A stretch of 64,000 nt of DNA from Geodermatophilus amargosae (GTDB lineage Bacteria > Actinomycetota > Actinomycetes > Mycobacteriales > Geodermatophilaceae). Positions 26,105 to 35,237 of this stretch are shown piece by piece. The notes beneath the pieces were generated by a model, which saw nothing but the letters and a program-made list of their open reading frames with translations, was not told where the DNA came from and searched no databases. The stretch lies in contig NZ_FPBA01000024.1 in the NCBI RefSeq assembly GCF_900116515.1, positions 1-64,000 of the forward strand. The letters run 5' to 3'. Each line of letters begins with the position of its first letter. Position 1 is the first letter of the stretch. The position numbers and the translations under genes were made by a program.

Positions 26105-26538
26105 ATGACGGACAACGACACCCGCGCCGTCATGGAGGCCTACATCCAGGCCCTGGTCAATGGTGCGGAGTTCGAGCGGTTCCTCGCCCCGGACGTTGTC
26201 TGGACGACCATGGAGACCGGTCGAGAGACCCACGGACGACAGGCGGTTCGGGACCTGATCATCGGTCTGCACACCCAGGTCTTCGATGCCCATCCAGAAC
26301 TCGTGAGCTTGGTCTGTGGCGATGGGACCGCGATGCTCGAGGCAGTCTTCGACGGCAGGCAGACCGGGGAGTTCGCGGGCGTACCGGCAAGCGGAGCGCA
26401 TGTCCGGATTCCTTTGCCATGTCCTACGACGTGGCCAACGGCGTCATCACAGCACTTCGGGCGTACTTCCCCATGACAGCCCTCCGCGCTCGGCTTGCCG
26501 AAGCGGGCCAGCCGGCGAGGGCGGTGCCGACCGCCTGA
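26105..26538 (+). pseudogene. SnoaL-like (NTF2-fold) protein, frameshifted
   Basis: From the ATG at 26105 the frame encodes TRAVMEAYIQALVNGAEFER, PDVVWTTMETGRETHGRQAV and GEFAGVPASGAHVRIP, typical of SnoaL/ketosteroid-isomerase-like proteins. The frame is lost at about 26408-26415, and the expected ending FAMSYDVANGVITALRAYFP continues in another frame to the TGA at 26538. A single-base deletion explains this. Uncorrected, the product would lose its last two beta strands. The family forms a small cone-shaped pocket used by cyclases, isomerases and many unknown enzymes. Confidence 0.82.
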
Positions 26539-26691
26539 GCGCTGCACTCGACTGGGGTCGGCGACAACCCGCGAGCCGGCCCTGCAGCTCGCCTGACCCG
26601 TCGGGCATCGCGCTCGTCCACTGGCGAGCACTGCAGGGGGTCACCGTCCGGCCCTGGCGGCACACCGCCATCGTCACCACTGCGCTCACGG

Positions 26692-26918
26692 CTCAAGGCC
26701 GAGGATGGCGGTCCCCTGGACGTCGGCGGCGCCACCCTCGCCGCGGCGGCCATGCGGGCCGGGCTGATCGACGGGTACGCGATCGTCACCCACCCGGTCC
26801 TGGTGGGTGGCGGCACGCGTTCCTCACGGCCCTGGACGACTGGGTGAGCCTGACCCTGGTGGAGACCCGGACGTTTCCCGGCGGCGTGCTCCTGACCAGG
26901 TACGAGACCAGGCGGTGA
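26692..26918 (+). pseudogene. Remnant of a RibD/DHFR-like reductase
   Basis: The C-terminal third of a DHFR-like protein is recognisable as LKAEDGGPLDVGGATLAAAA, then GLIDGYAIVTHPVLVGGGTR, and in a shifted frame FLTALDDWVSLTLVETRTFP and LTRYETRR before the TGA. The N-terminal two thirds (LSLDGF region) are absent and a frameshift lies at about 26820. It is a decayed gene, not closely matched to the intact family member at 11663. Confidence 0.8.
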
Positions 26919-27011
26919 ACAACCGACCCCGGATCGGCGCGGGCTCGAGCCACCCAAGGACTTCGTGGCCGTTGGGGGATGCGCCTGCGGCGCACGACCA
27001 CGCGTCGGTGG

Positions 27012-27457
27012 TCATGCGCCGCAAGGCTCAGCCTCAGACCTGGGGGTCGCGGCGACTTCGGCCAGTCGGGGCAGGACGACCTCGCGCCAGCCGGGGCCCA
27101 TCCGGTCGAGTGCGTCCTGTTCCGCTTCTGCTGGAGGTCGAAGCCGGTGTGCTCGAGGAAGAGTCGGGTGCCTCGGCCTTCGGGGACGAGCCGCCAGGTG
27201 AGCGTCCAGGTGGTGTTGCAGGTGTACCCCAGGCGCTCGGGCTTGACGACCTCGAGCACCTCGCAGGGCACCTGGCCCCAGCCAGGCACGTCGAGGGAGA
27301 ACCGGTGCCCGACCCGCGCAGCGATGTCGCCGGGCGCCCACCGGCGCGCGAGCAGGTGCGGCTCGGCGAGGGTCTGCCACACCCGCGCGGGCGCGGGGTC
27401 GACGAACTGGTCGACTTCGACGGTGCCCGGACGGGCGGCTGCGTCGATGTCGGTCAC
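27012..27457 (-). pseudogene. SRPBCC/AHSA1-like protein, frameshifted near the C-terminus
   Basis: From a GTG at 27457, preceded by GAGGAGA, the frame gives VEVDQFVDPAPARVWQTLAE, RWAPGDIAARVGHRF and WRLVPEGRGTRLFLEHTGFD, the expected core of an Aha1/SRPBCC protein. At about 27118-27130 the frame shifts, and the natural ending LDRMGPGWREVVLPRLAEVA is found in a neighbouring frame ending at 27012. Either an indel mutation or a sequence error; the fold would lose its C-terminal helix. Confidence 0.82.
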
Positions 27458-27629
27458 GTGTTCTCCTCGGCGAAAGCCACGTCGAGGGCGAGAGTCCCGC
27501 GTTCCACCAGCACTGAGGATCGGATGGACGACTGCACGCAGAGCGGCCGGAACAACTCGGGTGTGCGTCCGGGCATCCCGATCGGCGAGCGATTGCCGCC
27601 GGTACGGCAATGGCGGGGCCTCGGTCGAC

Positions 27630-28322
27630 TCAGCCCAGCTCGCTCCACTTCTCCACCGCGCGCGGCAGACCGGACGCGATCACCACGTCGCCGCTCCTGA
27701 GAACGGTCTCCCCGGTGCAGTGCGTGAAGGCGCTGCCGGGGCGCTTCACTCCCACGATCGTCACTCCGTGCCCGGAGCGCACTCCGGTCTCCGACAGCGG
27801 CTTGTCGAGCATCGTGGTCGGGGGAGCCGTCTTGACCATCGCGTAGTCGGGCTCGAACTGGATGAAGTCGAGCATGCAGCCCATGACCAGGTGTGCCACC
27901 CGGCGGCCCATGTCGTTCTCGGGGTAGACGACGTGGTCGACGCCGAGCTGCTCGAGAATGCGCCCGTGCGCCGAGCTGATCGCCTTGGCCCAGACGTTGT
28001 CGACGCCCAAGGTCTTGAGCAGGGACGCTGTGAGCAGGTTGGACTCGATGCTGGTCCCGATGCCGACGACCGCCCGTTCGAACTCCTGGATGCCCAGCTG
28101 CCGCAGCGCGTCCTCGTGCGTGCTGTCGGCGCGCACGCAGTGCGTCAACGTGGTGCTCATGTCCTGCACTGTCCGCTCGCTGGAGTCCACGCCGAGGACC
28201 TGGACGTCGGACGCCATGAGTTCGAGCGCCACCGCGCTGCCGAAGCGACCCAGGCCCAGGACGGCGACGGTCTCGTCGCCGCGCGACCCGTTCTGTCGTC
28301 CGAGAGAGAAGCGCTCAGGCAT
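27630..28322 (-). CDS. trkA: TrkA-type potassium channel regulatory subunit
   Basis: The 230-residue cytosolic protein has one RCK unit. The TrkA-N Rossmann domain contains VLGLGRFGSAVALELM and the acidic residue ending the second strand (VLGVDSS). A TrkA-C ligand-binding domain lies at about 145-225 (HGVTIVGVKRPGSAF, LRSGDVVIASG). It gates the TrkH channel in response to NAD(H), ATP/ADP or cyclic di-AMP. It lies 26 bases downstream of trkH on the same strand, so the two form an operon. The ATG at 28322 matches the family start. Confidence 0.92.
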   Translation of the reverse strand: MPERFSLGRQNGSRGDETVAVLGLGRFGSAVALELMASDVQVLGVDSSERTVQDMSTTLTHCVRADSTHEDALRQLGIQEFERAVVGIGTSIESNLLTASLLKTLGVDNVWAKAISSAHGRILEQLGVDHVVYPENDMGRRVAHLVMGCMLDFIQFEPDYAMVKTAPPTTMLDKPLSETGVRSGHGVTIVGVKRPGSAFTHCTGETVLRSGDVVIASGLPRAVEKWSELG

Positions 28323-28348
28323 GTCGGTTCCCCTCGTGGTGGTCGGTG

Positions 28349-29698
28349 TCAGCCGATTATCGGGCGCTCCTGCGGGAATTCGTAGAGGCGGGGACGTGCC
28401 CGCAGGGCCAGCGCCGACGCCAGCGTGATCGGCCCCAGGCGTCCGGTGAACATGAGCACGACGAGCAACAGGGTGCCGGGCGTTCCGAGGTCGCCGGTGA
28501 TCCCGGTCGACAACCCCACCGTCGCGAACGCCGAGATGACCTCGAACAGCACCTGATCGAGTGAGAACGGGGTGAGCACCATCAGCGCGCCTGTGCCGCC
28601 GAAGACGCCCGCTACCGCGAGTAGTGCGACGGTCAGCGCCTGGCGCTGGGCATCGGACGGGATGTGACGGTGGAAGGCGACGACACTGCGGTCCGCCCGG
28701 ATCTCGGTGAGGATGACGAAGAGCAGCACGGTGAAGGTCGTGACTTTGATCCCGCCCGCTGTGCCGGCGCTGCCACCTCCGATGAACATGAGCACGTCGG
28801 TCAGCAGCAGGGACTCGGCGTGCAGCTCGCCCGTCGGCACGGAGTGCAGTCCGCCGCTGCGCGGCATCACGGCGAGGAAGAAGCCGGCAAGCGCCTTGCC
28901 GCCGACGCCGAGCGGGCCGAGCGTGGCGGGGTTGCTCCACTCGAGCGCCAGGAACGCGAGCGTTCCGGCGGCGAGGAGGACCGACGTCGCGAGCACCACG
29001 ATCTTGGTGTGCATGGTCCACCGGCGCGGGCTCCGCCACAGCCGGTAGAGCTCGAACATCACCGGAAAGCCCAGTCCGCCCGTGATGACGAGCAGGCACA
29101 CGGTGAGGGTCACCACTGGGTCGGTCACGAACCGGATCAGGCCGTCGCTGAAAAGCGCGAACCCCCCGTTGTTGAACGCCGAGACGGAGTGGAAGAGCCC
29201 GAGCCACAGCGCGCGGCCCACCGGCTCGTCGTGGGCAGTGGCGAACCGGACGCTGAGCACCACCGCCCCGGCAGCCTCGAAGAGCAGGCTGGTGCGCGCG
29301 ACGCCGACGAGGACGCGCCGGACGTCGCCGATGCCGAGCATCTTGGTCTCGGCCGCCGTGGTCAGCCGCATCCGCAGCCCCAGCCGGTGCGACACGAGCA
29401 GGCCGAGCAACGTCGCCAACGACATGATGCCGAAGCCACCGATCTGGATCAGCAGCAGGATCACGACGTGACCGAACCCGGACCAGTAGGTGGCCGTGTC
29501 GACCGTGTTGAGGCCCGTGACCGTGACCGCGGACGTCGCGGTGAACAGCGCGTCGACGACCGGCGCACCGCCGGGGTCGGCCCGGGACACCGGCAGGAGC
29601 AACAGCAGTGTGCCCACCGCTACCGCCACCGCGAAGGCGAGGACGACGACCTGCGCAGGGCGCGCGGGTCGAGGCAGGTGGAGCAGGCGGGGCCTCAT
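28349..29698 (-). CDS. TrkH/KtrB-type potassium uptake channel
   Basis: The protein (449 aa from the ATG at 29698) is an integral membrane K+ transporter of the Trk/Ktr superfamily with four M1-P-M2 repeats. Selectivity-filter-like loops are visible at TATSAVTVTGLNT, SVSAFNNGGFALF, GGGSAGTAGGIK and SAFATVGLSTG, each with the conserved Gly. It pairs with the adjacent TrkA. An upstream start at 29758 exists, but the sequence before 29698 is not membrane-like and overlaps a strong hairpin, so the MRPRLLHLP start is preferred. Confidence 0.93.
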   Translation of the reverse strand: MRPRLLHLPRPARPAQVVVLAFAVAVAVGTLLLLLPVSRADPGGAPVVDALFTATSAVTVTGLNTVDTATYWSGFGHVVILLLIQIGGFGIMSLATLLGLLVSHRLGLRMRLTTAAETKMLGIGDVRRVLVGVARTSLLFEAAGAVVLSVRFATAHDEPVGRALWLGLFHSVSAFNNGGFALFSDGLIRFVTDPVVTLTVCLLVITGGLGFPVMFELYRLWRSPRRWTMHTKIVVLATSVLLAAGTLAFLALEWSNPATLGPLGVGGKALAGFFLAVMPRSGGLHSVPTGELHAESLLLTDVLMFIGGGSAGTAGGIKVTTFTVLLFVILTEIRADRSVVAFHRHIPSDAQRQALTVALLAVAGVFGGTGALMVLTPFSLDQVLFEVISAFATVGLSTGITGDLGTPGTLLLVVLMFTGRLGPITLASALALRARPRLYEFPQERPIIG

Positions 29699-29744
29699 GG
29701 AGAGCTCCGGCGCGGCACGCGAAGAGTATGCGTGGACACCCGCC

Positions 29745-29775
29745 CCCGCTGACCCCATGTGAGCGGGTCAGCGGG
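29745..29775. promoter_or_regulatory. 11-bp perfect hairpin upstream of trkH
   Basis: CCCGCTGACCC (29745-29755) and GGGTCAGCGGG (29765-29775) form a perfect stem with a nine-base loop. It stands about 47 bases before the trkH ATG, in the expected 5' untranslated region. It could be an attenuator, a protein operator, or a terminator of something reading from the right. No T-run follows on either strand. Confidence 0.55.
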
Positions 29776-30147
29776 CGACGGACGCGTCGGCCTGTTCACC
29801 GGGGACGTGGGGGTGATCTGGGGCGTCAACGAACGTCGAACAACAGCTCCGAGCAGGGCTTGTGCCGCGGCGATCAGGCTTGGATCTCGATGGCTGGTCT
29901 TCACTGGCTTGCGGGCTTCGTGCGGACTCGGCCATGGGCACAGAAGGCCGTCGGACCGCTCCTACAGGGGTGTCCGTGAGGGCGGCTCCGGGGACGCCTG
30001 CTGTCGATGTCGCCGGGTGAACAGGGTCCCTGGCCATCCGACCCGTCCATGACGCCGGGAAGCGCCCGTCGAGGCCGGCCCGGCGGATCCCCGATGACAA
30101 GGGAGGCATCGGGGGCCACGCTGACGTTGACTGACGAGGAGGGCCTC
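29776..30147. other. Intergenic stretch
   Basis: No gene is recognised; it separates the minus-strand trk operon from the plus-strand DUF427 relic and must include the trk promoter. Confidence 0.45.
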
Positions 30148-30950
30148 ATGGGCGTGCGGTTGAGAGACCGCATGGCAGGACCCCTCGACCAGTTGCGGTA
30201 CGAGCCGGTCAAGAGACGGATCTGAGCCGAGCTCCTCGACTGAACACCCGTCGTCGACAGCGACCGAGCAGTCCTGGTCTGGGAGCCACACCGGGTGATC
30301 CCCACCTACGCCGTGCCGGTCGACGACGTGCTCGGCGAGGTGGTCCACATCCCCGCGTCGCCGCCGGTCGATGACGTCGCTCGGGTCGGTGTCGCGATGC
30401 CCGAGGTCACGGACATGCCCGTGCTCCACCCTCGGATTCCGTTCGCCGTCCGCCGCACCGAGGGCAGCCCGTCCACATCCGTCCACCCGGACGCGAGCGG
30501 ACCGTCGAGGGGTTCCGGCCAGGCGTCCCCGATCTGGCGGACTCCGTCGTTGTCGACTTCGCGGGGTGCGACCGGTGGCTGGAGGAGGAGATCGTCGGGC
30601 ACCCGCGCGATCCGTTCCACCGAGTCGACGTCCGTGCACGCCACGTGCACGTGTTCCTGGACGCCGATCTCCTCGCCGACTCCACGCATCCCCGCCCCGT
30701 CTTCAAGACCCTCTTGCCGGTCCGTTACCACCTCCCACCGGAGGACGTGACGGCCGACCTCCGGTCCAGCGACACACGTACGTGGTGTCCCTACGAGGGG
30801 GCGGCCTCGTACTGGTCCGTCGAGGTTGCCGGCCGTGTCGTCCCCGACCTCCTCTGGTCCTATGAGGATCCGCTGCCCGACGCAGCCGAACTCGCCGGCC
30901 GCCGGACGTTCTTCGACGAACGCGTGGATCTCGTGGTGGACGGCGTGACC
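30148..30950 (+). pseudogene. DUF427-family protein, multiply broken
   Basis: An ATG at 30148 begins PLDQLRYEPVKRRI, then TGA stops interrupt the frame at 30223-30225 and about 30241, after which AVLVWEPHRVIPTYAVPVDD continues. At about 30465 the frame shifts, and RWLEEEIVGHPRDPFHRVDV, HVHVFLDADLLADS, RTWCPYEGAASYW and LLWSYEDPLPDA follow. These are the two tandem DUF427 domains of a normal actinobacterial protein of about 260 residues. With two stops and at least one frameshift the gene is clearly dead. Confidence 0.85.
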
Positions 30951-31199
30951 AGGGCACGAACCGTCACGCCCTGGTCGTGGTCACGCACTGCGAGGCGAAG
31001 TCGGGGCCGCTCACCGGGACAGGTAGGCGAGCCTCGTCCCGGAGAGGACCGCTCTGGCACACAGGGCGGCTGCCCCCGTGGACCTGAACAAGACTCTTCC
31101 GGTCGTCGACCTGGCCTTGGACGAGACGTCGACCGACGACATCGACGCGGTTACCCGAGCGCTGCGAGACGGCGGCTGGCGCAGCGTCCAGATCGACGA

Positions 31200-31349
31200 C
31201 CCGGGGCACTCGCGGTTGGTGCCGGTCAGGCCGTGGTCGATGTAGACCCGACCCGGCTCGACGCCGAGGGCGAGCAGTCCCTCGCGTTGCGCGGTCAGAT
31301 CCTGGGCGTCGGTGGACACCCGCGTGTAGCCGATCAGCAGCGCCGTCAT
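31200..31349 (-). pseudogene. N-terminal relic of a serine recombinase (resolvase/invertase)
   Basis: From the ATG at 31349 the minus strand encodes LLIGYTRVSTDAQDLTAQRE (with the catalytic serine in RVST) and LGVEPGRVYIDHGLTGTNRE, the start of a Tn3-type resolvase domain. After about 50 residues the match ends abruptly at about 31200. On the other side of the break, plus-strand DNA at 31078-31220 encodes an unrelated fragment (LPVVDLALDETSTDDIDA), which marks a rearrangement junction. Non-functional. Confidence 0.8.
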
Positions 31350-31629
31350 GGCGCACCCCCACGGGCAGGCCGACGCCGGCGCTCCGGTGCGTCGGTCACC
31401 AGCGACGGCGGCAGCCGCTACCCGGGGACGGTGATCACCACGGACACCCCTCGTCTGCCCCTCGGGTCATCAACCACCCGAGGAGGCGAGAGCCTCGACG
31501 TCCGCGAGAGGATCCTTCTACGAACGGGTCTTGCCGGCCCCCGGTCAACGGTCCCGCCGAGGGTCTGCCGCTGCGGTCCGGCGGCGCCCCCGAGGGGCAG
31601 CCACCCGCGCCGGGAGGACGGAGATCGTC

Positions 31630-32574
31630 GTGACGGGACCTGTGCACCAGCGGTCGAAGGCGGCGCTGGACGCCGACATCCGCGCCCGGCGCCGCACCGC
31701 GCTGGTCGTCAACGTCCGGTCCCGCCGGGGACGCCGTCACTTCGCGGCGGTGCACCGGTGGCTGCAGGCCGCCGTGGAGCTGGTCGACGTGCGCCCGGTC
31801 GCCGAGCCTCGGGGTCTGCCCGAGGCGCTCGCCGCCGCGGCCGACAGCGGCGCTGACCTCGTGGTGGTGGGCGGCGGCGACGGCACGCTGAGCGAGGCCG
31901 CCCACCAGCTCGCCCACCGCGACGCCTGCCTCGGCGTGGTTCCGCTCGGCACGACCAACAACTTCGCCCGCGGCCTCGGCCTGCCGCTCGGCCTGCCGGC
32001 CGCCCTGGGCGTGCTCACCGGCGGCAAGGTCGCCGACGTCGACCTCGGCCACGTGGCCGGGCGGCACTTCGCCAACCTGACCAGCCTGGGGCTGTCCGTG
32101 CAGGTCGCCGAGCACGTTCCGCACCGGCTCAAGCGGGTGCTCGGCCGCGCTGCCTATCCGCTGACCGCGCTCGCCCTGCTGCCCGGCCACCGGCCCTTCA
32201 CCGCGCGCCTGCGCATCGGCGACGAGGTCCACGAACTCGCGACCCACCAGCTCAACATCGCCAACGGCAGTCACCACGCCGGCCGGGCGATCGCCTCCGA
32301 CACCGGCCTCGACGACCGCGAGCTGGTGGCGTACCGGCTCGGCGACGTCAACCGGCTCCGGCTGAGCCTCGCGACCGTCCGCCAGACGGTCATCGGGCCC
32401 CGCCGGCCGCTGGACCGCACCCGGTTCCTCACGGCCGGCGAGGTGTGGTTGGAGACCGACCCGCCCCTCGCGCTCGACGTGGACGGGGAGATCCGCGGAC
32501 GCACGCCGGTGCGGATCGCGCTCGAGGCCAACGCGCTGCGGGTGATGGTCGGCACGGACTTCCTGGACCGCTGA
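31630..32574 (+). CDS. Diacylglycerol kinase-family lipid kinase
   Basis: The 314-residue protein has the DAGK catalytic domain: ALVVNVRSRRGRRHF near the start, the nucleotide loop VVVGGGDGTLSEAAHQL (about 77-93) and VPLGTTNNFARGLGLPLG (about 105-122). The second beta-sandwich domain contains HFANLTSLGLSVQVAE and DGEIRGRTPVRI. It phosphorylates a lipid such as diacylglycerol or sphingosine-like substrates at the inner membrane face. A GTG at 31630 with GGAGAT upstream is the chosen start. It stands alone; the flanking stretches are non-coding. Confidence 0.9.
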   Translation: MTGPVHQRSKAALDADIRARRRTALVVNVRSRRGRRHFAAVHRWLQAAVELVDVRPVAEPRGLPEALAAAADSGADLVVVGGGDGTLSEAAHQLAHRDACLGVVPLGTTNNFARGLGLPLGLPAALGVLTGGKVADVDLGHVAGRHFANLTSLGLSVQVAEHVPHRLKRVLGRAAYPLTALALLPGHRPFTARLRIGDEVHELATHQLNIANGSHHAGRAIASDTGLDDRELVAYRLGDVNRLRLSLATVRQTVIGPRRPLDRTRFLTAGEVWLETDPPLALDVDGEIRGRTPVRIALEANALRVMVGTDFLDR

Positions 32575-33062
32575 TCTCCACTCTCCTCGCGATCATGGGC
32601 CTTTCCTGGGACGAGGAGCGCCGGCTCCTGTCGCGACCGGGCGGGGTGATTCGTCCGCACCGCCGCCCGCGTGGGTTTCCTCTGTGTGCGTCAGTGACCG
32701 CGCTGTGGCGGTCGCTCGCGCCCTGCAGGCGCGTACGTGGGCCGAGCAGTTCTACGACCCGCCTCACGCGGTCGTCGAGGACTCCGGCGGCGACCGAGGG
32801 ACCCGGGGCGACAGGGCGGAGACGTTGTCCCGTCAGGGGAACGCGCAACGGCGACGTTCGGGCGGAGCGGGCAGCCAACCGCCGGTGTCTGTAGGGGATC
32901 CCTCTCCGGGACACCGGAGGAGTGGGATCGCAGCTCGCACCGGCCGCTCCAGAAGCAGGTCGTGTCGTGGGACCGGACCGGGGTGCCGAGCCCGGCGAGC
33001 AGGCCCACCACAGGAACGGCGCCAGGCAGCCGTGACCACCAGGACAGCGAGAGACTGCAACG
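32575..33062. other. Intergenic stretch
   Basis: Nothing recognisable in nearly 490 bases; it contains the upstream region of the next gene, whose start is preceded by GAGAG. Confidence 0.45.
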
Positions 33063-33845
33063 ATGCTGCTGCACCTGATCGCTGACTACGGAATGGGAGA
33101 CCTCGCGTTCGCCGAGGTACGACAGCGCCTGGGGATGCTCCTGCCCGACGCGGCGGTCGTCGTGACGTCCGTGGGACCGTTCGACACGCTCGGCGCCGGC
33201 TTCTGCATCGGGCAGCTCGCGCTCAACGACGGCCCGCAGGACATGGTCCTCTACGCGAACATCGCTCCACGACGGGATGAGGAGGACCCGCGGCGGGACA
33301 ATGCGGGAGAGCGGCTCGTCGCGGCCCGGCTGCCCTCGGGCGTCCTGGTCGTGGCACCGAACGCGGGGTACACGTTCTCGTTTCTGCGGGATGAGGCCGA
33401 GGAGCTGCGCGAGGTGGAGGTGCCGGAGTCAGGCTCTCAGTTCCGGTCGCGGGACCTGTTCCCCGATGTCGTAGCCCGGCTGGCCCGGGGAGACGTCGGC
33501 CCGTTGGGTCCGCCGCTGCCGAACGGGGCCGTACCTGCGTTCCCCGAGCGCGTTGTCGCCTACACCGACGGATACGGCAACCTCAAGACCACCTGGACCG
33601 AGCTGCCGGCCCCACCCGGTACGCGAGTCGGGATCGCAGTCGGCGATCAGCGGGGTTTCGCCGTGGTGAGCGACGGTGCCTTCGAGGTGCCGGTCGGCGA
33701 GACGTCCTTCGCGCCGGGGAGCTCTGGATGGCGACGGCGTTCCGGGGGTTCGGCCGCCTTCCTCGAGCTGTTCCGGAGGGGGAGCAGCGCGGCCGCCATG
33801 TTCGGGCACCCGCCAGCAGGTACCCCCGTCGAGGTCGTTGGATGA
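33063..33845 (+). CDS. SAM hydroxide adenosyltransferase-like (DUF62) protein
   Basis: The 260-residue protein resembles the family that hydrolyses S-adenosylmethionine to adenosine and methionine and is related to fluorinases and chlorinases. It opens with HLIADYGMGDLAFAEV, where the family has a conserved Asp-Tyr/Phe-Gly-x-x-Asp start. It continues with VGPFDTLGAGFCIGQLAL and VVAPNAGYTFSFL, and closes with TDGYGNLKTTW, the conserved D-x-(Y/F)-G-N-(L/I) site of the C-terminal domain. Assignment of the precise reaction is by family only. It lies directly left of the integrase relic and island. Confidence 0.8.
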   Translation: MLLHLIADYGMGDLAFAEVRQRLGMLLPDAAVVVTSVGPFDTLGAGFCIGQLALNDGPQDMVLYANIAPRRDEEDPRRDNAGERLVAARLPSGVLVVAPNAGYTFSFLRDEAEELREVEVPESGSQFRSRDLFPDVVARLARGDVGPLGPPLPNGAVPAFPERVVAYTDGYGNLKTTWTELPAPPGTRVGIAVGDQRGFAVVSDGAFEVPVGETSFAPGSSGWRRRSGGSAAFLELFRRGSSAAAMFGHPPAGTPVEVVG

Positions 33846-33924
33846 GTCTGCGGGCGCAGCGCATGCCGGCGGCCGCACGTCCCGCTCCCGCATCGATCAG
33901 TGCGACATGACTTGGCCGGCGTAG

Positions 33925-34482
33925 GCCGCCGATCCCGACGCCATCCGGCTCGACCTGCCGGACCTCGTCGTCTTCATGCTGGGCACCGACGTGCGGATCG
34001 GCGAGGCGTGCGCGCTGCGCTGGTCCGCCGTGGACCTCGAGGCCGGCTCACTGAAGATCGAGGCGACCCTCGTCGGCGTCCCTGGAGAAGGTCTGGCGAT
34101 CCAGGAGTTCCCGAAGACCACCGCCGGCCGGCGCACCATCGCCCTACCGGCCTTCGTCGTCGACCTACTGCAGGATCGCCGGAGGCTGCTGCGACCCAAT
34201 GCGGAGTCGCAGGTGGCCTTCCCCAGTCCCAACGGACGGCTGCGGGATCCGCACAACACCAGCACCGATCTGCGCCGGGCCCTCGACCGCGCCGGCTTCA
34301 CCTGGGTCACCTCGCACGTGGTCCGCAAGACCGTGGCCACCCGCCTCGACGAGGCCGGGCTCTCGGCCCGCCGGATCGCGGATCACCTCGGCCACAACCG
34401 CCCGAGCCTCACCCAGGACGTCTACATGGGCCGCGGACTGGCCAGCCCCGAGGCGGCCTCGGCACTGCAGCGCCTGCGCTGA
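33925..34482 (+). pseudogene. N-terminally truncated tyrosine integrase
   Basis: After an in-frame TAG at 33922 the frame runs for 185 residues with all catalytic-domain motifs: GTDVRIGEACALRWSAVDL (Arg I), VTSHVVRKTVATRLDEAG (H-x-x-R region) and LGHNRPSLTQDVYMGRG (His and Tyr). The N-terminal arm-binding and SAM-like domains are absent. Its C-terminus lies 119 bases from the 40-bp att repeat at 34601, the normal arrangement for an integrase and its attachment site. It is probably the remains of an older element at the same site and is similar to the relic at 12536. Confidence 0.85.
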
Positions 34483-34540
34483 CCCTCGGCGGACGACCCA
34501 GACACGAGCCGACCACGAGTCGTCCGTGCCCGAGTTCGTT

Positions 34541-34639
34541 GGTCGTTCAGTGGTCGCGGCGCCCGATGCAGGTGGCCTGCCGACCCGCTGACCTGCGGTG
34601 TTGCTCCCCCGATTGGACTCGAACCAATAACCCTGCGAT
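34541..34639. repeat. About 100-bp repeat shared with 10305-10404
   Basis: The sequence GGTCGTTCAGTGGTCGCGG, GGCGCCCGATGC, GGCCTGCCGACCCGCTGACC and the tRNA-like core occur in the same order at 10305-10404 with scattered mismatches. It links an integrase C-terminus to its attachment core and is probably part of the integrase-proximal att arm. Confidence 0.7.
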
Positions 34640-34640
34640 T
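34601..34640 (-). repeat. Left attachment-site repeat (tRNA-Asn 3' end)
   Basis: The 40-base sequence is identical to 41528-41567. Read on the minus strand it ends in a T-arm (ATTGG, TTCGAGT, CCAAT) and an acceptor strand CGGGGGA plus discriminator G, as in actinobacterial tRNA-Asn. The D-arm and anticodon arm are missing, so it is not a functional tRNA. Confidence 0.85.
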
Positions 34641-34877
34641 CACACTGCGGCACTACTGCAACCTCACAGCGCATCACTCATGCCCAGCTCAGGCGGCAAC
34701 TAGCGCGCGTGGAGGTCACTGGTGCTCAGGGACCTTAACCAGCAATGTGGCGGGTATGTGGTGGGTATGGGGGGTTGCGGGAGGCGCTCGGGACTGCCCC
34801 CTGTGGTCGGGGCGCACGCAGATGGCGTCTTGGGGTTGCCGATGATCAATCGGGACTGCAGTAATCGGCTGACCGCG

Positions 34878-35216
34878 TTACGCCGCGGTCACCTGATAGG
34901 TGTAGAAGCCACCCGACTCCGACGGCAGATGGACCGTGCCTCGACCCCGTACTCCGTCGTAGTCGACGACCATCCCGGCAGCGCCAGTAGCCTCTAACCG
35001 GGGCATGCCCGCGGTGACCGCAAGGCCGGACACAATCCGATAGCGCGCATCTGGCTCGGCAACTAAGAAGACGCCATTCTCACCCTTGACGACGATTCTG
35101 ATCGCCTGCATGGAACCCTCAAGGCGGGTTGCCATATTGAGTGTAGTTGCTTCGGGGTCGCTCAAGAGTCGACTCATCGTTTCCGGAGAAGGCAGATCGA
35201 CCATCGCTGACTTCAC
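34878..35216 (-). CDS. Hypothetical island protein
   Basis: The 112-residue protein begins MKSAMVDLPSPETMSRLL and appears to be a small soluble alpha/beta protein with two beta-rich stretches (AIRIVVKGENGVFLVAEP, GRGTVHLPSESGGFYTYQV). No signal peptide, membrane helix or family is recognised. It is the last gene of the operon with the phospholipase-like and MauE-thioredoxin genes; only 21 bases separate it from the latter. Its role, for example as an immunity or accessory factor of the phospholipase, is open. Confidence 0.6.
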   Translation of the reverse strand: MKSAMVDLPSPETMSRLLSDPEATTLNMATRLEGSMQAIRIVVKGENGVFLVAEPDARYRIVSGLAVTAGMPRLEATGAAGMVVDYDGVRGRGTVHLPSESGGFYTYQVTAA

Positions 35217-35237
35217 CCTCCTATGGGCGGGCCGAAT

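Noticed and set aside
29699..29850. Cyclic di-AMP (ydaO) riboswitch upstream of trkH
   Set aside because: I could not find the conserved core blocks of that riboswitch; only a single hairpin is visible.
34601..34640. A functional tRNA-Asn gene
   Set aside because: Only the T-arm and acceptor 3' strand are present; the D-arm and anticodon arm are missing at this and the other three copies, so these are att-type remnants.
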